Notes under the pieces: generated by a model
Seen by the model: the letters and a program-made list of their open reading frames with translations, nothing else
What the model was told of the DNA's origin: nothing
The model's database searches: none
In this document: piece by piece, positions 11,250 to 23,267 of the stretch
Numbering within the stretch: position 1 is the stretch's first letter
Layout: each line of letters begins with the position of its first letter
Program-made: the position numbers and the translations under genes
Source of the DNA: Torreya grandis
Lineage: Eukaryota > Streptophyta > Pinopsida > Cupressales > Taxaceae
DNA: 64,000 nucleotides
Reading direction: 5' to 3'
Assembly (NCBI GenBank): GCA_037957365.1
Contig: JARHVA010001189.1
Span: 2,703,501 to 2,767,500 of the forward strand

Positions 11250-14120
11250 GTGCAACCTTTAAGGCATACACTTAGAGAGATTGAGATTCGATGCATTATT
11301 ACAAGATAGAAAGTGTCAGTAGTTGATAAATTTTAAAAAATATTGTGTGTACATAATCCTTTTTTAGATAGATTTTCTCAAGATAAAAATTTAGAGATAC
11401 TTATTTATCATTCTTATTAACAATATTCTTTTAGTTCTATTCATGTAGTTCCTTCTCCTTCTTTGATCTCTGGTAGTAGTTATTCTTCACTTGATGTTCA
11501 TAGGTTTAAGATGGAGCATACATACACTAATTCTCACCCTATCATGACTAAGCCCCTTCAAAATATGCTTCTAAACCATGTTATAATGGGACCTTATTGG
11601 TTCACTAGATTCTCAAATCCCTCCAATATACTTCCTCTAGAGATGTAAATTACATTACACTGACCCCATTTGCACTAATCTCTTGTAGTAGCCTAGCTTA
11701 GTCCTGATCCCACTCTGAGTTATCATCCCATTGATGATGTCATACTAACTTTCCCTAAGCTTGATACTCTACTGAAACGATGGGAAGATAAGCCATATTA
11801 TGAGTTCCATAGGGTTTTTGGTCATTAAGCCAAGGACTATCATGTACATAAATAATTCATAGCACAATAATGAGCTCTAGGGTCTACTCCTACTATAGAT
11901 AGTTGACCTTCATATTCTACTAATCCTAGATGTACTTGTTTTTATGGCATACACACACATTCTTCCACTCATTACAGATAGATTTGGTAGTACATTGATA
12001 CACTACCTATTCAAAATATACTTATAAAACACATACCTAAATATAGTGAAGTTTATTGTCTTTGGCATAAATATACCACACATCATATAGATAGATGTTG
12101 AGTGCTACACAAACATTTTCATGATTTTCCATGGCCATTGCCTTCACCAACTCAACTGCATACTCTAGGTTATTCAAAGACAAAAGTTCAACCTTATCCA
12201 TACCCTATATTTAATCATAAATATGAGGATATTACTCATAGTTAAAATCAGTCCTTTGCATCAAGTATCCATTATAGGAGTTTCATTATGAGCACCATTC
12301 TTATTCTAGCATACCCACTTTTTCCATAGAGATAGCGTGTTGAGAATTATGTTCATGATTATTTGTAAAGACTGATGAGACTTTGATTAAAATCAAATTA
12401 TAATTATATAAAGATGCCTCAGATGTTATAGATGATGTTTTCCATAAAATTTATTGGTACTTATGAGCACATCATGGTGTTTTATCACATTATTTATTAC
12501 ATTTTTATATTATTTATATTTGATTTATGAGTATATATTGATCTTATATTTCATTTATCGATTAAAATTATCTCATGGATTAATTTAATTAGCATGTTCC
12601 CCTATTCTCTTTAGGATGATTTAAATTTAAATTTTATACATCACTCATTTGGATCAAATAGTTATTCTTTGGATATCATTTTAAACCCACACCCTTTAAT
12701 ATCATATCTTTACCCCATGATCAAATAACAAGCATATTTATCATTGTATTATTTCATGCACATATCTATATGATCTTCACATTCCATTTTTATTCCTTCA
12801 TACTAAGTACACATATGGTTAATCTTGAGATCACATACTTGTTTATGGGCAAGCTTAATTATTCATAAATTTGATAAAATCTCTAGGTACTTTGTATCCT
12901 ATAACCAAATCTTAAATCTTATCTATGTTTGTCAATTTTATCACACATGCTTGGTCATTCCAAATCTGTATGGAGGAAGAATAGAAAAATCCATAAAAAA
13001 TTTAAAATCTAAATCATTTAAGCAAAAGCCAATGATAAAAACGCAAAAAAAACATTCAAAAGTTAAAATCACACCAAAATATGTGATTTTTATCTTAGCA
13101 CATCTCATATTTCTAGTTGAATCTCAAACTTATAGTTGGCCTCATCATAGAGCTGAGGTCCGTTGGGGTGTAGTATGCTATTATACTGAGATAGGAGGTC
13201 TTAAACTTATCTATAGTTATACCTACTTTCTCACGTAAGTACCCAATATTCACAGTAGACCGAGAATTCTATAAGAGGTCCTAAGGAATGGGGAACACAT
13301 TTTGTAAAGGTAAGTCCATTTTAATTTTCTTGTATATATCACCTTCATGAGCTGATCTAAGTACTATAGACATTCACCAATTTTTTGTGTGTCTACTATA
13401 AACAAATAGCCTATGATTTTATCATCTAATTTTTTTAGCACTCACCTATCTACTTAGTACGTCTTATGCCTACTAAGGATTATTAACAACACCTATATTA
13501 ATGCTTTTTTCACTCCCTTTTTCACTATAACATTACAAATATTCCTCCTTAATTATTATTACTTTTTAGCTAATCATACCCATTTGGTTCTCCTTTTATG
13601 AGTTACAATGTAAGACCTTAGATAAGACTAGACCTTATTCATAAATAATCCTTTATTTTCCCTACACATTTACCCTAATTCTCATTAACCTCATTAGTTT
13701 GACAATTTTGGGTTGTAACGTAAGACCTTAGATAGAAATATATTTCCTTAAAAAGTATCCTTAAGCTTCATACCATGTCTTAAATCAAAAAATAACTATG
13801 CTTTTTCAAATGAGTGATTAAAACAAAACCATACATTTTCTATTTGTTATTTCACTTGCTTGTACCTTACATTACAAATAATTTATTTTCATGTTTACAT
13901 GCTCCCCCACATGATTTAGTGTGTTTTACATGTCAATTTATTTTTGTCTATTTATGTTTTACACACTTCCAAACTTGATATAGTGTGTTCTACATTTCAA
14001 TTTATTTTTATTTTTATCATTTATGTTTTACATGCTTCCCAACATGATTTAGTGTGTTGGAATTTTCATTTCATTTTTGTCCTTTATTTTATGATTTATG
14101 TGTTTACCAACATAATTTAG
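11250..14120 (+). repeat. Gypsy-like repeat copy P, plus orientation
   Basis: This is the inverted partner of 5560-8560. The gag knuckle lies at 12057-12098, the 'gctgaggtccgttggggtg' block at about 13150, the 110/113-bp units at 13610-13740, and the 'gatttagtgtgtt' array at 13888-14120. The order matches the minus copy read 8.3 to 5.6 kb. The open frame at 12825-13238 (137 codons) falls in this conserved block. The minus copy has no matching open frame there, so I treat it as chance. Confidence 0.6.
11960..12250 (+). pseudogene. gag: Ty3/gypsy gag zinc-knuckle remnant, copy P
   Basis: At 12057-12098 the plus strand encodes CLWHKYTTHHIDRC, an intact C-x2-H-x4-H-x4-C knuckle of the kind at the C-terminal side of plant gypsy Gag. 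It is followed after a TGA by a Pro-rich tail (PWPLPSPTQ). Upstream, 11460-11960 in mixed frames is Ser/Thr/His/Pro-rich and would fit the linker before the knuckle, but has many stops. No capsid core, protease or RT is visible nearby. Confidence 0.5.
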
Positions 14121-14130
14121 TATGTTTTAC
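13888..14130. repeat. 64-75-bp tandem repeat, about 4 units
   Basis: Each unit runs 'ttttacatgcttcccaac', 'atgatttagtgtgtt', then a T-rich tail ending 'tttatg'. The four units differ by substitutions and small indels. Related units occur in reverse orientation at 5600-6080. Confidence 0.7.
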
Positions 14131-14940
14131 ATGACATTTTACTTTAAATTACATTTTTACATTTTACATTGTTTATCTTTCTTTTTAACCATGCAATCAT
14201 TCACATTTGCTAGTAAAGAATCAAAGTACATCACATATTTTCTCATATCATATATCAAATATTAAACACATGTGCTATAAATAAAATACATACATCCATA
14301 ACATCCATGAGTCATTAAAATAAATATACATCTCTATATAAATTCATCAAATGTTTGATACAATACAATAAAATGTTATAAGCATAATAAAATCTCAACT
14401 CTATGGCTGTGATCCACCCTATCTATCTAATGATGGATGAAATACACTACCCATATATGCCTATGAATACCCCATCTAAATAGTCTAATTCAAAGATTAT
14501 GTTTGAGTATGCATGCCCTCAATCCATTCTTATATATTGACTACCTAGCCCTGTACATGTGCTAACTCTCTAGATGTATCCAAATGAGTGGCCTGTTCCT
14601 CACCTAGTCTGTGCCATTCCCTCAAATCCCCATCACCACTCCTAGTGGTAATTACACCTATAGTGAATCTCTCTATCTCCATATCTCTCATACTACCTCA
14701 TCGACCAATTGAAACTAACTAGCATGATTAGGGGTAGAAGGTACAAAGAGATCAATAATCTCTATAGTATCATGATGTGGTAATGCATCATCCAATATAT
14801 CATGATAAGATGCATGTACCATCACAACCCATAAAACATCCTCTATAAAAACATATGCAAAATACAAACCAAATTTGCATTAGATCTCATATATATCTCT
14901 CACAAAAATTATTATATATATATATGTGTGTATATATATC

Positions 14941-15094
14941 TATCCTAGTTTATCCACCAAATGGAGCCATGCTTCATAGGAGGTGATTTATGGGTGAGCA
15001 TATGGAGAGACTGTTGGTGAGTAAATTATGTTTTGTTATATAGTTGATATTTATTTTTTTACTAATAGGTGTGTGTGTGTGTGTGTGTGTGTCT

Positions 15095-15154
<60 letters not shown>

Positions 15155-15324
15155 GTATGTATGTATGTATGTATACACACACACACACACACACACCTAT
15201 TAGTAAAAAAATAAACATCAACTATATAACAAAACATAATTTACTCACCAACAGTCTCTCCATATGCTCACCCATAAATTACCTCCTATGAAACATGGAT
15301 CCATTTGGTGGATAAACTAGGATA
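14941..15324. repeat. Palindromic hairpin element with GT/CA loop
   Basis: The arms are 14941-15068 and 15197-15324. They begin 'tatcctagtttatccacc' and end with its complement, with only a few mismatches (for example near 14965-14990). The centre is a (GT)n run followed by a long (CA)n run and (TATG)n, also largely self-complementary. Because of the symmetry the same 87-codon frame appears once on each strand, which is an artefact. The structure fits a foldback or MITE-like element, or a repair-made palindrome. I see no convincing target duplication ('atatatatc' left, 'gagaac' right). Confidence 0.8.
15069..15196. repeat. (GT)n-(CA)n-(TATG)n compound microsatellite
   Basis: About twelve GT units, then 'ctgta', then a CA run of some 25 units, 'tata', four to five TATG units, and a second short CA run. 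It is the loop of the palindrome and would be unstable in copying. Confidence 0.9.
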
Positions 15325-15649
15325 GAGAACATGAGCATGATGTAGACCACTATGAATATTACACATTATAGACTAGATAATTATAGGCTAGGCTAAGGGA
15401 TATCCCTAACCTCATTATTTTCCCTCAGTTGGTGCATCTACCTATGGTTGATCCTTTATTTGTACCTACACTTACCTTTATCTATGTTGTGGTGGTGTGG
15501 CTATCGTGGTAGATGCAAATCCTATTAAGGTACAACCATAACTACCTCTACCTCTCCCGCTACTACTATTACATCTCCCTACTACCATCAATATCATCAT
15601 CCCCAAGGTTTCAGCTAGTGAGACTATATCAAAAGTACATCCATAGGTA

Positions 15650-16640
15650 TTCCTACACCTCCACTACCTCATTCTCCCTCACATATTGTGCCCAAAATTT
15701 GGGAACTACTATAGGTGATGTAGGGCATGAAAATCCAAATTGACCTAGTAAATGAGTAATAATATGTGGATATAACCATAATGTATAATAACCTATAATC
15801 CATGCACAAACTATAACTAAAAAGTACTTAGCCAAGAAGGCCAAGTATCTATAGTACCCACATAAGGTTTCCAAATAATAATTCCTCAAGTAATCATCTA
15901 CAAAGCTTAGACATGTAACACAACCCATAATACATGATCCTATATCCACCTCAATACACAGGGAAAATTACCATCTATCAAATGTTGAAATTCCATAGGA
16001 TAGTACATCAGAAACCTTTTGTATATTCAACTACTCAAAAAAATCATATGGCCCATAATCATCTACCCTTGTGATAAGATATTATACAAAATATGCACTA
16101 ACTTCACCCAGATCATCGATCCTAAATTATACATCATGCCCTTTTCCAATATAAGTTGATACAAGACAACTACATATAATGGGACCTTCCCATCTAAATT
16201 GTGATAAATAACACAAGCTATCACAAAATTAATAATGACCTTTTAGATATTCAAAATGGATAATAGATAGACATCAAACAAACAAAATCATAAACCACCA
16301 AAATATCTCTCTAAACCAATCACCCATAAGGTTAAGGCTTATTTTTCAGCATCTATCATAGGTGTTTCATAAATGATAGGTCTCCTTATAATAGGAAGTC
16401 ATAATATAACATGGACATCCTCTAGGGTGATACCCACATCAATGGTATCCCCATCCATTGCCCACCTAAAAGTGTTGGTTAGCCAATCCCACACCACTAA
16501 GAACATGGTGACTAACTCAACACTCAATGGAATGCACCACATTTGCATAATGCCTCCAAATATCAATGTTTTTAGCCATGCTCTATTTACCACTATCAAT
16601 CTATCTAACAAATTAGGTGACCAAACTACGTCCACCAATC
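15650..16640 (-). pseudogene. Plant mobile domain (PMD)-like pseudogene
   Basis: The minus strand reads as a decayed aminotransferase-like plant mobile domain, the family of MAIL1/MAIN and of many transposon-borne copies. From N- to C-terminus: 16638-16399 open, with WDWLTNTF then ITLEDVHVIL, the pattern 'WxxxTxTFxx...TLEDVxxxLGLP' of PMD; then about 16200-16050 with PLYVVVLYQLI and a 'YNxGSxI' segment; then 15949-15653 open, with YPHIITHLLGQFGF, matching the C-terminal 'YPxRVxxQFG' part. The pieces lie in different frames, so there are indels as well as stops. PMD proteins act in transposon silencing and are carried by some MuDR and gypsy elements. I see no transposase or RT attached, so I cannot tell a host-derived pseudogene from a captured domain. 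Confidence 0.6.
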
Positions 16641-17903
16641 ACTAGAGTCTTTGTTATCTCTATAAAATATCAAACAACAAAGCATGTATCAGTTATCTAT
16701 ATCTATCACCATCAATTACATTAACAAAATAAATAATACATGTATTCACATCTAACTTAACTAATCTATCAACCTATATTATATCTCTTTTAACATTTTA
16801 TACTATGTTAGCCAGGGCTATATTCTTTACTATGTCAGCCACATATCTAAGTACATCAACCACTATCATCTAACACTACTACATTATCCACTTGATATAA
16901 ATTCAACTAGCTTACCCTACTACATTGGTCACTTGATATAAAGTCAACCATCTAACTGTACTACATCAACCACTTGATATGAAGTTAAACACTAAACTAA
17001 TGTAGTTGGCCATTTCCTATATGTAGTCAACCACATAAAAAACTTATTAAATTGACCAACATAGATGCAGTAGACCACATATATAATATTACACTAGATT
17101 AACCAACATATACACAATTGATCATTTAAAAACTAACTAGATTGGTCTGATAATACCCAATCAACCATTAAAATCAGCTTGCCAATTTATAGCTACATTA
17201 GCCTAGATGATCCCATTACTTTTCTATGGTGATTTAAAAATATCTCATCATTAATTCCCTAGATATAAATTTTCCCTTTTTGTCCCTTATCCATTTTCAA
17301 TTTTTTGGGGAAAAGTTTACTACATGGATTTGATCTGACACCTAATTTTCCAAATATACTGCATTTACAACTAAAAGTGATAAAAATTTATATTTAATAC
17401 ACCCCATACTTGGATTTATCTTGCAATAACTGTAATACACCCTCATCTTCATGCTCCTCGTATTTGTCACATCATCTTTCTCATCACTCCTCTATGTCAC
17501 AAATTTTGAGTTTATAAAAATAATAAATATTTAAATGAATAGTTAAAATTATATTATATATTTAAAATTTAAAAATTATTTATCTAGAAATTATTTACTA
17601 AAAAATTATATCTTTTGCTCATAACTATACTTCTACAAGCTCTTTTTATAAACTATAAGAATTTATGGAATCTTGATAATGTAGACAATGTTTCTATATA
17701 TACCCCATATTTTTGCAAAAAAAATGAATTCTAGATTATTTTTTAGGTCCACTTCATGTTAAGTACATTGGATTCTTCTTCCACCTACTTTTCATGTAAC
17801 TTTTATCTCACAAAAGTAAAGTAAGTGAAGGTATGCATTTTTTAAATTAGTTAATCTCATCTACTTTCTGCATTCTAATATAATTTATTAGCTCAACATT
17901 GTG
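16641..17903. other. Gene-free stretch with short degenerate tandem repeat
   Basis: From about 16870 to 17000 the phrase 'ctacat..ccacttgatata..gtcaacca' recurs two to three times at roughly 50-base spacing, and weaker versions extend to 17170. The motif resembles the reverse complement of material at 8600-8760. From 17280 onward it is AT-rich with no coding signal, up to the left end of the giant gypsy element. Confidence 0.4.
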
Positions 17904-18599
17904 TGTTACTATTTTTAATATTTTTTTCTCAAAAATGTCAAACTATATAGTATCCTAAGGTAGACCCATTAATTTTTTGTAAAAATGCCTTAAAATGACC
18001 TAGAATACTCATTTCCCAAATCCCAACAAAAACTAGAGATCTGGGTGCAATTTGTAACTTGCAAACTTGTTAATTGCATCCAGACCACTGTTTCCCACTA
18101 TTCCAAGTAAGATTCCTTATATAGTCCCTAAGGACTTTTCATGTGCATAAAATAATTCCAAAACCTAAGGTTTTTACCACTTGTATTTATAACCCCATAG
18201 CTCCATAGAATTTTCTAGTACACTGAGCAATTCCAAAACCCATCAGAGTTTTCACCAGAGATTACAGGTATGTTTTGCAACCACCATCTCTACCAAACAT
18301 TTCCACCTATAATATCAACCCCAATCTTCACTAGAGCTTTCACTTATATTTTGCATCCTCAAAACTTGCCAACTCTATAGTTGGTTCTCCCTTAACATAT
18401 TATCTAGAATTCATGTCTATAAACAAAATTGAAATTCAAATATATGGGACCCAATGTCCCACTTAGCTTAGAAAACAACACAAAAAGATAATAGATACAA
18501 ACCTAGGTCACATTAACCTAGGTGAGTTTTGGACTAGAGTAAACACTGAATTTAAAAATAATTAGATTTAGAGCATTTATGACCGTGGACTATCCCAGG

Positions 18600-21500
18600 T
18601 AGTAGCCTTCCCACTATTAATGTAGAGCCTTGAGTTGGTTCTCAAATTGGTAAAGCACTATGATTCTAAAAAGAGAGAAGTGCTGAATGTAAAAGGAGAA
18701 AGAATTTTAAACATAGACCCAAATTTTATAGACTTAATGCTCTTGATACTTGAATATGAGAGTTACCTTGATATAACTCTTGAGTCATCAAAGAAATTCT
18801 ATAATGACAACAACAATGGATGCCAAAGGGTAATGAATAAGTAACAACTAAAGGTCTATAGGGCAACATCTATAATACTACCCAAAACATTAGCAAGAAT
18901 AGATTTTAAAGATGAAGTGGGTGATCTAATTATATACTACATAGAATCACCGAGAACCTTGATGTAAATAACTTCCAAGACTAGATGTACCAATATATAG
19001 TGGTAATATATAAAAATAATTAGTACATCCAATAGGCATAGATGATAAGTGACTCCATCCATAAGTAATTGATGTAAGTCTATAATACAAGTAAGTTATA
19101 TATGACTTCTTATCAAAACTAATTATTAGCCAAGGGGAGAGCATTCCCAATATTAAATAAAATATATGACCAAGCAAATAGTGTTTTAAACTATTAACCT
19201 AACCTCAATCTTAAGGCCAATAGGAAACACTTCATAAGAGTAATGATGCATTCATCTAATACATTATAGTCATGTTTGGCAAAGAGATAGAGAAGAAGAG
19301 ATTCTTTGCTGATATTACTTCAAAGATAAAAAACTAGGGATCCTTTTTCATTCAATTCCCCACATACTCATACATCAAACTAGGGGGATTTAGTGGTTGT
19401 CCTTACACCCTCCCAAGGTATGTAAGTGACAAATGGACTTTAATGAAACTTGAGAGGCAACTCATGGAGACTCATAAGTTATTATCAATCAAACACAAGG
19501 TAGGAATCCATTTCCCCATTAACATAGGGAGGTATACATGCCCTTTCTTATCCAAATCTATGTGTGTAGACATTAAAAAGACTCAGATGGCCTTGAGGGC
19601 TCTAAAGGCAAGGCCATTATATGATGTCAATGGAAATATCACTAGAGTATTGGGGATCTCAACATATTCCCATGTCCCCTACTATAAATACTATTGGGAG
19701 GACTTACAAGATGAGGAAGAAGTAAGACTAAATGACCATTGTAGGATGAACCTCGATCAGATCAAAGATTTTAACATGGAACAAGTCCCCAAGGACTTGG
19801 TAAAGGATTAATCCCTAGTAGACAAGGTCTACTATGAAAGTAAGATATATGCTCAACCCCTTACAATAGTAAGGTGGTCCATTCCTAAGTCTTGCTCATT
19901 AATGGATAGAACCACCAACATAATAAATAGAAAAATCAAATATCTCAAAATTAAAGGGGTCAAAGTGACCAACGAAATAATGACCATTAATGAGAAGCTA
20001 TGAGAGCTTAATGATAAGGGAGTACCATCATTAGCAAAAGGTTCTAGTAGTGGAAACCTCTTAGAATAGGCATATAGGCTAGTGATTTCCCATAAGAGAA
20101 AGCAAAATCCAAAGGCCAAGAGAGGATAATAAATTAGACAAGGAGTAGAAGCAGATCAGTTTCTAGTGATTTCATCTAAAGAAATAGTTGTTATCAAAAC
20201 ACCAATAGTTTATACTCCTATCTCAGTCATAGTATCTACTCCTATTTTTGTTTATAGTCCCTCCTCTTATCTTTGTCATTCCATCAGATTCAACATCTCT
20301 TCCTCTTCTCTCCACTCCACCTTCACCTCAAGTTATTTCCCCCTTTGTTTCCACCAATTAACCTATATTAGTAAGTTCATTAATAATAGTTAAAACAATT
20401 TAGTTACACACTCAGGTCTCACTTCCCCTCACCTCTTCAATAATTCTTCCCTCTTCCACAATTTCACTCACTTCTACAATTCCGTTCATCTCATCTCTAA
20501 TCACCATTTATACCTCATTAATCATTAACACTTCCCAATAGTATATAGCCACAAATTTAGTCATCTTGACTATAATCCCACTATCCATCCCAACCCTTGG
20601 GACAATTACTACTTTAATTTCATCTCCCCTCACCTTTCCCTTTTCATCAACCTTTAGTGTCCCCACAACTCTGATTGATTCATTCATGGCTCTCGATTCC
20701 ACACTCCCATAAGTTCTCATTTTTTTACTCCCTATGCCTACTCTTAAATTGGTGTCACTTCCATTTCCCACACCCATATTAGGCATATATATTTCCACTA
20801 TACCCATTTCTAAAATAATGCCAACCCCCACAAAGTAAGTAGAGATAGAGTGTCATTGATACAATTATAGCCACTCAACCCACAAATGGGGAAGGGGTTA
20901 CAAAGACATTTTTTAAACAATCAATGACTATATAAATAAAGGATACAACACTTACCATCATTACTACCATTACAACAATTTCAACTATAGACTCATAATT
21001 GGTAGTGCCTATGCAATGAGATGCTACTCTTAGTTGGATAGTACAAAAAGTGTGGAAGAAATAGAAATAGATGGTGTCCCCAAACACCCTTGATTTTGGC
21101 CTCATAAATGCATTGAAGAAATCTAAAATAGCTCCCAAAACCATATCAGGAATATTATATGATTCAATATGGGAAAATTATGTAGAGATTGTATTCCCCC
21201 ACCATAAAAATAGAAAGAAGATTTAGTGGTGGGGGATTACCAAATATCAAAGGTTCACCTTGGTCATCCTACAAGAGAGGGATTGAACCATGATGTTAAA
21301 TCCAACATTAACTCTCTTTTTGAGAAAATAGATAGTGACAAGGTCACTAAAGATGCATTGAAGAATAATGTTGAATAATTGATGACTATATTAAATAAGT
21401 TCATCAAGCCTACTGCCCAACCAACACAATCTATTACCCAGATCTTAGATAAAGAAACACTTGATGCAGTAACAAAGATTGGTAGCATGGGAAGGGATAA

Positions 21501-21600
21501 AAAGGAATAGATAAAAGAGCTCATCTCAAAAGGAAACAAAATTATAAATTAGTAATGGACCACTATAAAAATCTAAAAGAGAGACAAGGAAATTTGAGAG
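18600..21600 (+). pseudogene. Reading frame of unknown function inside left LTR (main part)
   Basis: A long sense-strand protein-like region, now broken by stops and frameshifts. The best open piece is 19443-19811 (122 codons), which includes KVGIHFPINIGRYTC. Just upstream is GSFFIQFPTYSYI (19338-19376) followed by a PRYVSDKW segment. At 19850-20120 come IYAQPL and NIINRKI. Then follows a Ser/Thr/Pro/Ile-rich, linker-like part (20160-20850). A mixed region reaches the copia insertion. The same order of motifs is found in the right LTR (38679-41170) and, more diverged, at 59970-62280, so it was once a coding sequence. I do not recognise the family. It is not a gag, protease, RT or integrase. 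Accessory ORFs of unknown role are known in Ogre/Tat-type elements but usually lie outside the LTR. Confidence 0.55.
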
Positions 21601-21612
21601 AGAAAATAAGTA

Positions 21613-21617
21613 TTAAG
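21613..21617. repeat. Target-site duplication of copia element, left
   Basis: The five bases 'ttaag' directly precede the TG of the left LTR. They are repeated at 27322-27326 directly after the CA of the right LTR, as integrase-mediated insertion leaves. Confidence 0.9.
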
Positions 21618-22314
21618 TGTTAAGGTGTGGAGCCTAAAAGCTTCACATATGAGCGCATTACCAAAGTTGCAGGTTTACACAGTCATCAGCGTCGGTCAGG
21701 AGAGACCGACGTCGATCCAGTGCAGTTGAAGAGACGCCGACATTGGCAGTGGATCGGCCGATGTTGGTCATAGGCAAGCAGACAGGAACCGGCGTCAGTT
21801 ACTTGTGCGTCTAGAATGCTATTTCCAAGGACAAAAGCGAGTGTTTGCATGATGAGTTTAAGTCTTAGTCTTAAGTTCGCATTTTTATTATTAGTAAGAT
21901 TGTTTTTAGAGCCCTTGTTTAAGAGGCTTAACTGTTGGTTGTAAGTGCATGCTCAAGTTTCCTAATTCTATATGTAGAATTAGATCTTCTTAGTTTTGAG
22001 TGATTATTGTAGTAGTTCATTGTATGTGAATGTTGAAGAACAGTACATAGGTGTATCAATCCAGGTTGCTGGAATTGATTGTACTTGAGAGATAGAGATC
22101 TAGAGAGAGATCTTGTGCATCTGAGAGAGGTGTGGAAGAAAGAAGTTTCTTCATTTGTATTCCTTTTGTAAAGAGTTTTAATACAAGTTTTCAGGGTGGT
22201 TTCTTATATCTCTTGTTCTTTGCTATTATCTGATTCTAGTTACTTATCTGTCTGATTTAATTCCATGGTTTATTGCTTTCATAAGTGTAATCTATTGTTG
22301 GTTGATCCCCAACA
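21618..22314 (+). repeat. Copia 5' LTR
   Basis: 697 bp, TGTT at the start and AACA at the end. A hand alignment with the 3' LTR (713 bp) gives about 41 substitutions and one 16-bp gap near 22095, which accounts exactly for the length difference. Only about three of the substitutions are transversions. The first 190 bases hold five copies of a 'GRCGTCGGTC'-like core (21688, 21708, 21737, 21758, 21789). One pair forms an 8-base inverted repeat, 'cgtcggtc' / 'gaccgacg'. Confidence 0.95.
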
Positions 22315-22316
22315 AG

Positions 22317-22328
22317 TGGTATCAGAGC
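22317..22328 (+). promoter_or_regulatory. Primer-binding site, initiator tRNA-Met
   Basis: 'tggtatcagagc' starts two bases after the LTR end. It is the standard complement of the 3' end of plant initiator tRNA-Met, used to prime minus-strand synthesis in most plant copia elements. Confidence 0.93.
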
Positions 22329-22463
22329 CTTGGTTGTAGGTTTAGAGTTTGATATTAAATAATTGGTATCAAAGCTTAGGTTCACTAATAGGTGGTTCAG
22401 ATCTATGTAGTGTGTATTGATTACAGGTTGCTCACAAGAGTTTCTATAGGGATTTCTGTTTGA

Positions 22464-23267
22464 GTGGGAGAAGCAATGGTAGATGAGAGTAAACTGAGAA
22501 TGGAGAAGTTTAATGGCAAAAACTATCAACATTGGAGAATGCAGATAGAGGACTATCTGTATCAGAAGGATCTATACTTACCGTTAGGTGGGATTGCAAA
22601 GAAGCCCACAGACATGGAGGATGAAGAATGGGAAGTTCTTGATAGAAAGGCTCTGGGGTCTATAAGATTGAGTCTAGCATCTACTGTGATATCTAATTTA
22701 TCACAGGCAAAAACAACAGTAGAGTTGATGACTACTCTAACAAATTTGTACGAAAAACCCTCAGCTTCTAATAAGGTATATCTTATGAAGCAGCTATTCA
22801 ATTTGCATATGCAGGAAGGTGGATCTGTATCTAATCACCTGAATGATTTCCATGGTATTGTAAATCAATTAAGTTCCATCAAAATTGTATTTGATGATGA
22901 AATTAAAGATCTTTTAATATTATGTTCTTTGCCTGAAAGCTGGCATAGCTTAGTAATGGCAGTTAGCAATACTGCGTCTACATCAAATATTTTAAAAGTA
23001 GAGGATGTTGTTAGTGTTATCTTGAATGAGGAAATTCATAGGAAAAGCATAGAAGAGACATCTGGGAATGCTTTAAGTTTTGAGAGTAGGGGAAGGCAAA
23101 AAGAGAAGAGCAAGAAAGGGAGATCAAGATCCAAGTCTAAGGGGAAAGGCAGATCCAAATCCAGAAATGGCAGAAGGCCACAATGTTGGAATTGTGGAAA
23201 GATGGGGCACATAAGCAAAGATTGCTGGTCAAAGCTTAAGGAGGACAATCAACACGAAGGAAAATAA
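22464..23267 (+). pseudogene. gag: Copia gag
   Basis: 267 codons open from ATG 22464; a second ATG three codons on could equally be the start. The N-terminal part has FNGKNYQHWRMQIEDYL, the usual start of plant copia Gag. The middle (residues about 60-190) is the UBN2-type capsid region with LYEKPSASNKVYL. A basic Arg/Ser/Lys stretch precedes the zinc knuckle CWNCGKMGHISKDC at 23184-23225. Gag packages the element RNA into particles. In copia elements gag and pol form one frame. Here the frame ends at TAA 23265-23267 and protease follows in the same frame, so this stop is probably a mutation. The gag part itself looks intact. Confidence 0.93.

Noticed and set aside
12825..13238. 137-codon open frame
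   Set aside because: It falls in a block shared with the inverted copy, where the frame is not open. No domain and no repeated protein pattern.
14974..15291. Two 87-codon frames on opposite strands with nearly the same protein
   Set aside because: They are mirror images caused by the palindrome and consist mostly of Cys/Val and Thr/His runs from the dinucleotide repeat.
16373..16645. Plus-strand 90-codon frame
   Set aside because: It is the shadow of the PMD-like minus-strand frame, which matches a family.
17899..17903. Target duplication for the giant gypsy element ('ttgtg')
   Set aside because: The right flank after 45507 reads 'gctat', so no match; it has been lost to mutation or the ends are slightly misplaced.
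22317..22328. Possible tRNA gene fragment
   Set aside because: It is only the 12-base primer-binding site; no tRNA fold surrounds it.
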